64,000 nt of DNA, from positions 186,001 through 250,000 of the forward strand of contig NZ_JBBPEV010000005.1 in the NCBI RefSeq assembly GCF_038069945.1, given 5' to 3'. The notes under the pieces were generated by a model. It saw only the letters and a program-made list of their open reading frames with translations, was not told where the DNA came from and did no database searches. Position 1 is the stretch's first letter, and each line of letters begins with the position of its first letter. Made by a program: the position numbers and the translations under genes. Of the stretch, positions 43,504-51,028 are shown piece by piece. Source of the stretch: Aquabacterium sp. A3. Lineage in GTDB: Bacteria > Pseudomonadota > Gammaproteobacteria > Burkholderiales > Burkholderiaceae_C.

Positions 43504-44781
43504 TCACTTGACTTCAGGCTCGTCTTTCTTCTTGTCGTTGCCAGGGATGTAGGGGCTCCAGGGCTGGGCCTTGATCGGGCCCGGGGTCTTCCACACCACC
43601 TTGAACTGACCGTCGGCCTTGATCTCGCCGATGAAGACGGGCTTGTGCAGGTGGTGGTTCTTCTCGTCCATCTTGGACATGAAACCGCCCGGGGCCTTGA
43701 AGGTCTGACCCGCCATGGCCTTGATCACGGCGTCCACATCGGTGGTCTTGGCCTTGGTGACGGCCTGCGCCCACATGTTGATGCCGATGTAGGTGGCTTC
43801 CATCGGGTCGTTGGTCAGCGGCTTGTCCTTGTGGCCAGGGATGTTCTTGGCCTTGGCGTAGTCGCTCCACTTCTTGATGAAGGCGTCGTTGGTCGGGTTC
43901 TTGATCGACATGAAGTAGTTCCATGCGGCCAGGTGGCCCACCAGCGGCTTGGTGTCCACACCGCGCAGTTCTTCTTCACCCACCGAGAAGGCCACCACGG
44001 GCACGTCCTTGGCCTTCAGGCCCTGGTTGCCCAGTTCCTTGTAGAAGGGCACGTTGGAGTCGCCGTTGATGGTCGAGATCACGGCCGTCTTTTTGCCTTC
44101 AGACGCGAACTTCTTGATCTTGGCGATGATGGTTTGATAGTCAGAGTGGCCGAAGGGGGTGTACTCCTCCATGATGTCGGCCTCGGCCACGCCCTTGCTC
44201 TTCAGGAAGGCGCGCAGGATTTTGTTGGTGGTGCGGGGGTAGACGTAGTCGGTGCCCAGCAGCACGAAGCGCTTGGCCGAACCACCGTCCTTGCTCATCA
44301 GGTATTCCACAGCGGGAATGGCTTGCTGGTTGGGGGCGGCACCGGTGTAGAACACGTTCTTCTCGAGCTCTTCACCTTCGTACTGCACGGGGTAGAACAG
44401 CAGGCCGTTGTTCTCCTTGAACACGGGCAGCACCGACTTGCGGGACACCGAGGTCCAGCAACCGAAGACCACATCGACCTTGTCCTGGGTCAGCAGTTGC
44501 TTGGCCTTTTCGGCAAACAGGGGCCAGTTGGAGGCCGGATCCACCACCACGGGCTCGAGCTTCTTGCCCAGCAGGCCGCCCTTGGCGTTGATCTCGTCGA
44601 TGGCCATCAGGACGGTGTCCTTGAGCACGGTTTCCGAGATGGCCATGGTGCCGGACAGCGAGTGCAGCACGCCGACCTTGATGGTGTCGGCGGCGATAGC
44701 CATGGAGCTGAAGGCCAGACCGGCGACGCCCAGGGCGACGGCGGACAGGGATTGAACGGCACTGCGACGGGTGAGTTTCAT
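43504..44781 (-). CDS. urtA: Urea ABC transporter substrate-binding protein UrtA
   Basis: This 425-residue periplasmic receptor for urea starts with a signal peptide (about 31 residues, ending MAIAA) that contains a twin Arg (TRRSAVQ), so Tat export is possible. The mature part starts IKVGVLHSLSGTMAISE, as in all UrtA proteins, and the conserved VFGCWTSVSRKSVLP and GTDYVYPRTTN blocks are present. The ATG has AGGAG ten bases upstream. It is the first gene of urtABCDE. The divergent spacer holds an inverted repeat. Confidence 0.95.
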   Translation of the reverse strand: MKLTRRSAVQSLSAVALGVAGLAFSSMAIAADTIKVGVLHSLSGTMAISETVLKDTVLMAIDEINAKGGLLGKKLEPVVVDPASNWPLFAEKAKQLLTQDKVDVVFGCWTSVSRKSVLPVFKENNGLLFYPVQYEGEELEKNVFYTGAAPNQQAIPAVEYLMSKDGGSAKRFVLLGTDYVYPRTTNKILRAFLKSKGVAEADIMEEYTPFGHSDYQTIIAKIKKFASEGKKTAVISTINGDSNVPFYKELGNQGLKAKDVPVVAFSVGEEELRGVDTKPLVGHLAAWNYFMSIKNPTNDAFIKKWSDYAKAKNIPGHKDKPLTNDPMEATYIGINMWAQAVTKAKTTDVDAVIKAMAGQTFKAPGGFMSKMDEKNHHLHKPVFIGEIKADGQFKVVWKTPGPIKAQPWSPYIPGNDKKKDEPEVK

Positions 44782-44854
44782 GGGTGAGCGCTCCTGGTAA
44801 GCGTGGGTTGTTGAATCAGTGAACCCAGTGTGCCCAGGGGCCCCAAAACGAGGA

Positions 44855-44872
44855 ATACGCCACATGGCGTAT
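44855..44872. promoter_or_regulatory. Inverted repeat between urtA and the spermidine-synthase-like gene
   Basis: ATACGCC and GGCGTAT flank ACAT, giving 7-bp arms. The site is 74 bases upstream of the urtA start and 49 bases before the divergent gene. The size suits a dimeric regulator such as a LysR- or Crp-type nitrogen regulator, but no specific factor can be named. Confidence 0.5.
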
Positions 44873-44920
44873 CGGTGTGTCGCCTGGGCGACGTCATGGC
44901 CTAGACTGATGGCGCCAATC

Positions 44921-45655
44921 ATGCCTGATGACATCCACATCCACACCAACCGCCAGACCCGCTCGCTGAGCTTGTCGACCACCCTCATCCAGAGCTGCAT
45001 GCGCCTGGAAGACCCCGACGAGCTGGTGCTGGACTACACCCGCACCATGATGGGCGCCCTGTTGTTCAACCCCTGCCCGCGGCGGGTGTTGATGATCGGA
45101 CTGGGCGGCGGCTCCATGCTGAAGTACCTGCACCGCCATGTGCCAGAGGCGTGCGTGACGGCGGTGGAAATCAGCCAGGGCGTGATCGATTTGCGCGATG
45201 AGTTCTGCATCCCCCCCGACAGCGAACGGCTGAGCATCGTTTGTGCAGATGGTGCCGCCTTCGTGGCCACCCCACCGCAGCGCTACGACCTCATTTTGGT
45301 TGACGGGTTTGATGGCGCAGGCATCCCGCCCGACCTCAGCACGCGGCGCTTTTACACCCATTGCCGCGAGGCCCTGACGCCCTCGGGCATCCTGGTGTCC
45401 AACGTGCAGGCCGCGACCAGCCAGGCGCGCCAGCTCCGAGACCGTCTGAGCAAGGTGTTTGACGGCCAGAGCATATCGGTGGAGTCCGACGAGGGCGGCA
45501 ACGAGATCGTCACAGCGGCCAACGACCGCTCCGACCTTGACGCCCTGGCAGCTGACTTTGGGGCGCGCTGGGATGCGCTGCCCACTGTGCACCAGACCAC
45601 GCTGGCCGCCTGCTCCACCCGACTGGAGCGGGCCCTGAGAAAGAGGATTCGATGA
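44921..45655 (+). CDS. Spermidine-synthase-like class I methyltransferase-fold protein
   Basis: The 244-residue protein has the nucleotide-binding motif RRVLMIGLGGGSMLKYLHRHVPEA near residue 65 and an ILVDGFDG block, typical of SpeE-type aminopropyltransferases and their relatives. It lacks the N-terminal beta-barrel domain and is shorter than SpeE, so it belongs to the large group of SpeE-like proteins with unknown substrate. The ATG at 44921 is preferred over ATGs further upstream that would cover the inverted repeat. It overlaps the Nudix gene by four bases. Confidence 0.8.
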   Translation: MPDDIHIHTNRQTRSLSLSTTLIQSCMRLEDPDELVLDYTRTMMGALLFNPCPRRVLMIGLGGGSMLKYLHRHVPEACVTAVEISQGVIDLRDEFCIPPDSERLSIVCADGAAFVATPPQRYDLILVDGFDGAGIPPDLSTRRFYTHCREALTPSGILVSNVQAATSQARQLRDRLSKVFDGQSISVESDEGGNEIVTAANDRSDLDALAADFGARWDALPTVHQTTLAACSTRLERALRKRIR

Positions 45656-46167
45656 GGTTCAACTACTGCCCGACCTGTGCCCGCCCCCTGACCTTTCGCG
45701 CCCACTCGGGCTCACCTGCGGTGCAACGGCCCAGTTGTGCCGACGAGGCGTGTGGGTTCATCCACTGGAACAACCCCGTGCCCGTGGTGGCCGCCGTGGT
45801 TGAGCACGAAGGCGCTGTGATCCTGGCGCGCAACAGGGCATGGCCGGTGCCGTTTTACGCCCTGATCACGGGGTTTCTGGAGCAAAGCGACCCCAGCCCC
45901 GAAGAAGCGATTGCCCGGGAAGTCAAGGAAGAGCTGAACCTGGACGCGACCGGCGTGCACTTCATCGGACATTACCGGTTCGAGCGACAAAACCAGATCA
46001 TCCTGGCTTATCACGTCTCTGCCACTGGCGTGATTGCGCTGGGGGAGGAGCTGTCGGACTACAAACGCATCCCCCCAGAAAAGGCGCGCTACTGGCCCGT
46101 GGCCACGGGACTGGCCCTGCGGGACTGGCTGATCTCGCGCGGACACGACCCGCAACCACTGGCATGA
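45652..46167 (+). CDS. Nudix hydrolase with N-terminal zinc ribbon
   Basis: The 171-residue protein opens with a zinc ribbon (CPTC and a second CADEAC pair, residues 6-34). A Nudix domain follows whose box reads GFLEQSDPSPEEAIAREVKEEL. Compared with the consensus the box has one extra residue before the REVKEE helix. The catalytic REVKEE core is intact. The layout is like the C-terminal half of NudC (NADH pyrophosphatase) without its N-terminal domain. A nucleotide-diphosphate substrate is likely but not defined. Confidence 0.85.
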   Translation: MRFNYCPTCARPLTFRAHSGSPAVQRPSCADEACGFIHWNNPVPVVAAVVEHEGAVILARNRAWPVPFYALITGFLEQSDPSPEEAIAREVKEELNLDATGVHFIGHYRFERQNQIILAYHVSATGVIALGEELSDYKRIPPEKARYWPVATGLALRDWLISRGHDPQPLA

Positions 46168-46175
46168 TCAGCAGC

Positions 46176-47816
46176 TCATCCCAGACCCGCGAGCCGCAAG
46201 GCGATGAACAATGACCACGCGCCACACTGGTGCGAGCGCTGGAAGGCCCCCCAGTCCAGCACCTGGGTTGCCTGTGGGGCCAGGCTCAGCACAGGCTTGC
46301 GCCAGCCGCTGTAGCGTGGCCAGACCGGGTCGCCCGCAGCCGCCGCCGTCGTGCTGCCGGGGTCGCCCACGTGCACAAACCGCTTCCACAGTCGCTGCGT
46401 CTGCTGGGACAGCCGCAACTGTTCAGCCGACAGCTTGAGTGGCGCACCGCCAGGAGGCGTCTGGAACCAGTACAGCAGGTCCGAGGCGTGGAAGGCCCCC
46501 TGGTCAATGAAGGGGTCCTCCACAAAGACGGGCGCCTGCCTGTCGGCGAATTCGTACATGTACACCGGCACCTGGGCGTGGGCGCGCTGAGCAAGTTCAT
46601 TGGACTGGCACGCGAAAACATCCGTCCAGACCTGCGAGGCGGCCAGGTTGGGCGCACCATACTTGCTGACCGGATAGAGCCAGTCGGTCAACACGGGCTG
46701 AAGGGACGCCCCCAGGAAGGCGCGGATCGCCTGCTTGTACTCGGCCTCGGTCATGGGCGAGCCATCGAGGTCGAAGGACAGCGGGATGAAGCCACGGCCC
46801 TCATCAAGCGTGGTGCCCACCATGATCGGCACGCGGTTGAACTCTCCACGCGAAATGGCTTTGAGGACGTCTTGCGCAACCACCTCACCGTCCACGAAGT
46901 TGGTCCAGGGCACGCCCTGGCGGCCAATGTCTATGTAGCCCGGGGCCGAAGCCAGCATCTCCGACACACCGAGTGAGCGCAGGCAGGCCATCTGCCCGTC
47001 TCCAGCCGGACAGCCCCAAGTGCTCGCCAGGGCATCCCCTCGCTGCGCGGCCTGGGCGGCCGTGGGCAAGCCTGGCGCTTCGACCCCGCTGGCGAGGATG
47101 ACGCGCTGGAACAGCCCAGCCGCGCTCGGCGAGGTCAGGTGCACCGAGGCAGACGTGGCACCGATCGACTCCCCCACCAAGGTGACGCGTCCGGGATCCC
47201 CCCCGAAGGCTGAAATGTTGCGCTGTACCCAGCGCATGGCCGCCTGCTGATCTTGCAGCGCAAAGTTGTGCCCGCGCTTCTCTGCCGCCATGCCGCTGGT
47301 CCACAACCAGCCCAGGGCGCCCAGGCGGTAGTTGATGGTGACCACGATGGCGTCGGTGGCCAGCGACAGCCGACTGGCGTCGTACTGCGCGCCAGAACCG
47401 AGCACCGTGCCGCCGCCCGGAATCCAGAAGATGACCGGCCTCGGTACACCATCCGCAGGGTTCGACGGTGGCACGTACACATTGAGGAAGAGACAGTCTT
47501 CGCTGTGCGGGCCCGGATCGGCGAAGGGCTCGGGGCGCTGCGGGCACGCGGCCCCGAAGCGCGAAGCGTCCCGCTCGCCAGACCAGTGGCGAGGCGCCTG
47601 CGGAGCAGCCCAGCGCAAGGACCCCACCGGCGGCAGCGCATACGGAACGCCCCGGAACTGGTGAACACCATCGATGAGGGCGCCCCTCAAGGTGCCTTCG
47701 CTCACCTGCGCTGTGAGGGCCACGTCGGCGGCGGTGGCGGAGGCGGCCACGCCGGCACACCACAGTGCCGCCACCCAACTGGCTGCGCGGGTGTATCCCT
47801 TGATGACTGTTTTCAT
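46176..47816 (-). CDS. Secreted type-B carboxylesterase
   Basis: This 546-residue alpha/beta-hydrolase has a signal peptide (about 29 residues, ASATAA). The oxyanion motif IPGGGTVLGS is near residue 130, where family members more often have HGGG. The nucleophile motif GESIGA gives Ser217, and an acid residue sits in TTLDEG. The family includes para-nitrobenzyl esterases and cholinesterases, so the substrate here is open. The gene is divergent from the LytS-type kinase, and the spacer holds direct repeats that could be a LytTR site. Confidence 0.88.
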   Translation of the reverse strand: MKTVIKGYTRAASWVAALWCAGVAASATAADVALTAQVSEGTLRGALIDGVHQFRGVPYALPPVGSLRWAAPQAPRHWSGERDASRFGAACPQRPEPFADPGPHSEDCLFLNVYVPPSNPADGVPRPVIFWIPGGGTVLGSGAQYDASRLSLATDAIVVTINYRLGALGWLWTSGMAAEKRGHNFALQDQQAAMRWVQRNISAFGGDPGRVTLVGESIGATSASVHLTSPSAAGLFQRVILASGVEAPGLPTAAQAAQRGDALASTWGCPAGDGQMACLRSLGVSEMLASAPGYIDIGRQGVPWTNFVDGEVVAQDVLKAISRGEFNRVPIMVGTTLDEGRGFIPLSFDLDGSPMTEAEYKQAIRAFLGASLQPVLTDWLYPVSKYGAPNLAASQVWTDVFACQSNELAQRAHAQVPVYMYEFADRQAPVFVEDPFIDQGAFHASDLLYWFQTPPGGAPLKLSAEQLRLSQQTQRLWKRFVHVGDPGSTTAAAAGDPVWPRYSGWRKPVLSLAPQATQVLDWGAFQRSHQCGAWSLFIALRLAGLG

Positions 47817-47963
47817 GCTCGCTCCTGAATGAGTTGAAGATGCCGCAGGCTAGACCCGGCCGGCCGCCGTGTGCGACCAATGCGATCAATGGCGGCGTGT
47901 GGGCGCCAAACGCCGCTGCGCAGCGCAAGGCGCCGTGGGATCGAATCGCCGAGGTCAAACCAC

Positions 47964-47992
47964 CGTTGGCGCCAGCCGGTGGACGTTGGCGC
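47964..47992. promoter_or_regulatory. Candidate LytTR operator: two exact 9-bp direct repeats
   Basis: CGTTGGCGC occurs at 47964-47972 and 47984-47992, exactly 20 bp apart, so both copies face the same side of the helix. LytTR proteins bind pairs of roughly 9-bp direct repeats with a spacing near two helical turns. The site lies in the 238-bp spacer between the esterase and the LytS/LytTR genes. Confidence 0.5.
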
Positions 47993-48054
47993 GCTCAGGG
48001 CGCAACCCGCGTCACGCTGCGCACGGCTGGCGCCGCCTGCGCTAGGCTGCACAC

Positions 48055-49203
48055 ATGAAATCGCCGCAGACGATTACCCCCCCGTTCCCGCCCGGCCTGA
48101 GATGGCGCGTCGTGATGCCGCGGCTGGCGCTGCTCAACGAAATCCTCGTCTGGGTCGGCGCCATTTCCATGCACGTCACCGACGTGCTGGCTGGCGGGGG
48201 ACGGACCAGCCTGGGTCTGCCCTACCAGTTGCTGTGGATCCACCTCATCGGCCTGTGCGGCCTGACCATCAACGGCTCGGTCATACTGGGGCTGGCGCGG
48301 CGCGGTTGGCGCATGACGCCAGACATGGCCGAACGCTACGCCCAGCGAGGCGTCTACCTTGGATTGCCTGCGCGCGTCCGCTGGCAGCTCTTGCTGGGCG
48401 GGATCTTCAGCATTGGTGCGGCGTCCCTGGCGGCCCAGACGCTCATGGCGGTCTGTCTGGCCTTGCCCTTGGCAGAGGGCTTGCCTGATGTGCTACCGCC
48501 CTTTCAGTTCGCCCTGTTCAACTCGCTGTACGGGTGCCTGGCGGTGTACGCGTTCGAAGCCTTCCAGGACCGCGTGGCGCTGAGCCGCTGGCGCGTGCAA
48601 CGTGCCGAAGAACTCACGGCGCAGGCGCAGCTGGACCTGCTGCGCTCGCAGCTCGATCCGCACATGCTGTTCAACACGCTGGCCAATGTGGTTGATTTGA
48701 TGGAAGAAAACCCGAAACAAGCTCGGGACATGGTCAACCGCCTCATTGGGTTCCTGCGGGCCACGCTGGCGGGCAGTCGAGCCAGCGAGCAGGCGCTCAG
48801 CCAAGAGTTCGCGCTGGTCGCAGATTACCTGTCCATCATGCAGATTCGCATGGCCGACCGCCTGCGCGTGCGCCTGGATCTGCCCGAGACCCTGGCGTCG
48901 GTGAAGGTGCCCGCGCTGGTACTTCAGCCCCTTGTGGAGAACGCCATCGAGCACGGCCTGGCGCCCCACCGGCAGGGTGGGCAACTGGACATCACCGCCC
49001 GGCACCAAGGCGGCTGCCTGGTCCTGGAGGTGAGCAACACCGCCGAAGTGCCCCCTGCCTCCGACCCCCATGGGGGATTCGGTCTGGCGTGTGTGCAACA
49101 GCGCTTGCATGCGCTGCACGGTGACCGCGGCCTGCTGGAGTTGTCGCATGATGCCGCTCAACAACTGACGCGTGCCACGGTGCGCGTTCCCTTGTCCACC
49201 TGA
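48055..49203 (+). CDS. LytS-family membrane sensor histidine kinase
   Basis: The protein of 382 residues has about four N-terminal membrane segments (residues 20-175) and a short His-kinase domain of the LytS/YehU type. The phospho-acceptor His is in LDPHMLFNTL near residue 202, and the N-box LVENAIEHGL and a glycine-rich GGFGLACVQQRL follow. It has no PAS or GAF domain, so the membrane part must sense the signal. The LytTR regulator gene follows after 27 bp and is the obvious partner. Confidence 0.92.
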   Translation: MKSPQTITPPFPPGLRWRVVMPRLALLNEILVWVGAISMHVTDVLAGGGRTSLGLPYQLLWIHLIGLCGLTINGSVILGLARRGWRMTPDMAERYAQRGVYLGLPARVRWQLLLGGIFSIGAASLAAQTLMAVCLALPLAEGLPDVLPPFQFALFNSLYGCLAVYAFEAFQDRVALSRWRVQRAEELTAQAQLDLLRSQLDPHMLFNTLANVVDLMEENPKQARDMVNRLIGFLRATLAGSRASEQALSQEFALVADYLSIMQIRMADRLRVRLDLPETLASVKVPALVLQPLVENAIEHGLAPHRQGGQLDITARHQGGCLVLEVSNTAEVPPASDPHGGFGLACVQQRLHALHGDRGLLELSHDAAQQLTRATVRVPLST

Positions 49204-49230
49204 GCTACCCCCGCTCCCCCGCCACCTCCG

Positions 49231-50043
49231 ATGAAATCCGCGCCGCCGGCCCAAACGCTGCCCATGAATTCGACCGTCCGTGCCGTGCTCGCTGAAGATG
49301 AGCCGGTGCTGGCCCGCGGACTGGCTCGGTCACTGCGTGGTCTGTGGCCCCAGCTTCACCTCGACAGCATCGTGCACGACGGGCGTGCGGCAGTAGAAGC
49401 AGCACTCACCCACCTGCCCGACCTGCTGCTGCTTGACATCCGGATGCCGGAGCTCTCCGGGCTGGAAGCTGCGCGTCACGTCGTGGACGACTGGCCCGAA
49501 GGGCGTGCACTGCCGCTGCTGGTGTTCATCACCGCGTTCGACCGCTTCGCGATCGAGGCGTTCGAAGCAGGCGCCATCGACTACGTGCTCAAACCGGTGG
49601 AGCCCGCACGCCTGAGAACAACGGTGTCCCGACTGCAGGCCCGGATGACCGAACGGGAGGGCCACACCTCACGCGCCATTCAAAGCTGTCACCAGCTCGA
49701 GCGCCATGCCGGACACGCGCCGCTGCGCCACATCCAGGCGGCGCACGGCAACAGTCTCCACTTGGTGCCCATTGAGGCGGTGCGCTGCCTCATCGCGGAT
49801 GACAAATACGTGCAAGTGCACACCTCTGAGCGCGTCTGGTTGATCCGAACCCCCATGCGTGAACTTGCCAGCCGGCTGTCGCCTGACCTGTTCGTACAAA
49901 TCCATCGTGGCTGCATCGTGCGCTGGAATGCCATCGACCGCATCGAGCGCGATGACAGCGGCCGCTTGTGCGTGCACCTTGCTGGTCTGGCCCAAGCGCT
50001 GTGGGTCAGCCGCAGCCATGCCCATCACTTCCGGGCCATGTGA
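49231..50043 (+). CDS. LytTR-family response regulator
   Basis: The regulator has up to 270 residues. The receiver domain (about residues 15-135) has the acidic EDE start and a phosphorylation site in LLLDIRMPE. The C-terminal LytTR DNA-binding domain (about 170-268) has the IEAVRCLIADDKYVQVHT and FVQIHRGCIVRWNAI blocks. An internal ATG at 49264 is an equally good start. Expected targets are its own operon and the neighbouring esterase, both next to the direct repeats at 47964-47992. Confidence 0.92.
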   Translation: MKSAPPAQTLPMNSTVRAVLAEDEPVLARGLARSLRGLWPQLHLDSIVHDGRAAVEAALTHLPDLLLLDIRMPELSGLEAARHVVDDWPEGRALPLLVFITAFDRFAIEAFEAGAIDYVLKPVEPARLRTTVSRLQARMTEREGHTSRAIQSCHQLERHAGHAPLRHIQAAHGNSLHLVPIEAVRCLIADDKYVQVHTSERVWLIRTPMRELASRLSPDLFVQIHRGCIVRWNAIDRIERDDSGRLCVHLAGLAQALWVSRSHAHHFRAM

Positions 50044-50066
50044 AGTGCCTGAAGTCGCCAAGGGGC

Positions 50067-51026
50067 TCAACGCGCCTTGAGCTGGGCCACGCGGCTCATG
50101 GCCAGGCCTGCTGCCGCCGTGCGGGTCTCCACGCCCAGCTTGGCGAAGATGTGCTCCAGTTGCTTCTTGACGGTGGCCGGGCTGCTGCCCAGGATGTCGC
50201 CGATGTCGCGGTTGGTCTTGCCGCGCACCACCCAGTACAGCACCTCGCCTTCGCGGGTGGTGAGCTTGAACTCCTGTGTCAGGGCGTCGATGGCGGCCTG
50301 ATCCGAGCTCTCCTGCATCACCAGCAGCCATTCATCGTCACCCGTGGGCTGGTGCAGGGTGAAGCTCAGGCGGCTGCCTGCCTGGTTCACCGTCCACACC
50401 GGCACGGCGCTGGGTGGCCGCCCTGCCGCCAGGTCACGGCTGAGCGCAGGCGCCGTCTGCAGCAACCAATCGGCCAGTTCGGCCGGCGCCACGGAATCAG
50501 GCGCATCAAAGTAGGTTTGCAGCAGCTTGCGGGCCAAAGGCGTTTGCCACAGCACCCGCCCGTCGCTGATGCGCACCGTCAGCGACGCGTGTCCGAAGGC
50601 GTCCAGCGCATTGCGCGCCTGACGCGCCTGGCGGGCGCTTTGCATGTGGGCCTCGATGCGGGCCATCACCTCGCGCGGGCGGATGGGCTTGGTCACGTAG
50701 TCCACCCCGCCGGCCTGGAAGGCTGCCACCACGTGCTCGGTTTCGGTCAGCCCGGTCATGAACACGATGGGGATGTGGCTGGTCTCGGCCTGCGCCTTGA
50801 GGCGGCGCGCCACCTCGAAGCCATCCATGCCCGGCATGATGGCGTCCAGCAAGATGATGTCGGGCACGGCCTGCGTGGCGCGCTGCATGGCCGCCTCGCC
50901 GTGGGTGGCCACCAGCACGGTGTAGCCCGCCTCGTCCAGCGCATCGTGCAGCAACGACAGGTTATCGGGCACATCGTCCACGATGAGCACGACGTCGGTG
51001 CGGCTGCGGTCCAGGTGTTCGAGCAT
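50067..51026 (-). CDS. REC-LuxR response regulator, partner of the permease-kinase fusion
   Basis: The 319-residue regulator has an N-terminal receiver (DDVPDN, phospho-Asp in IILLDAIMPGMDG, Lys in VTKPI), a middle segment of about 110 residues that may be PAS-like, and a C-terminal LuxR-type helix-turn-helix (LTTREGEVLYWVVRGKTNRDIG). The ATG at 51026 begins two bases after the kinase stop codon, so the genes are co-transcribed and probably coupled. It should bind DNA; the urease operon start, 3.6 kb away at the head of the kinase gene, is the nearest likely target. Confidence 0.88.
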   Translation of the reverse strand: MLEHLDRSRTDVVLIVDDVPDNLSLLHDALDEAGYTVLVATHGEAAMQRATQAVPDIILLDAIMPGMDGFEVARRLKAQAETSHIPIVFMTGLTETEHVVAAFQAGGVDYVTKPIRPREVMARIEAHMQSARQARQARNALDAFGHASLTVRISDGRVLWQTPLARKLLQTYFDAPDSVAPAELADWLLQTAPALSRDLAAGRPPSAVPVWTVNQAGSRLSFTLHQPTGDDEWLLVMQESSDQAAIDALTQEFKLTTREGEVLYWVVRGKTNRDIGDILGSSPATVKKQLEHIFAKLGVETRTAAAGLAMSRVAQLKAR

Positions 51027-51028
51027 GG

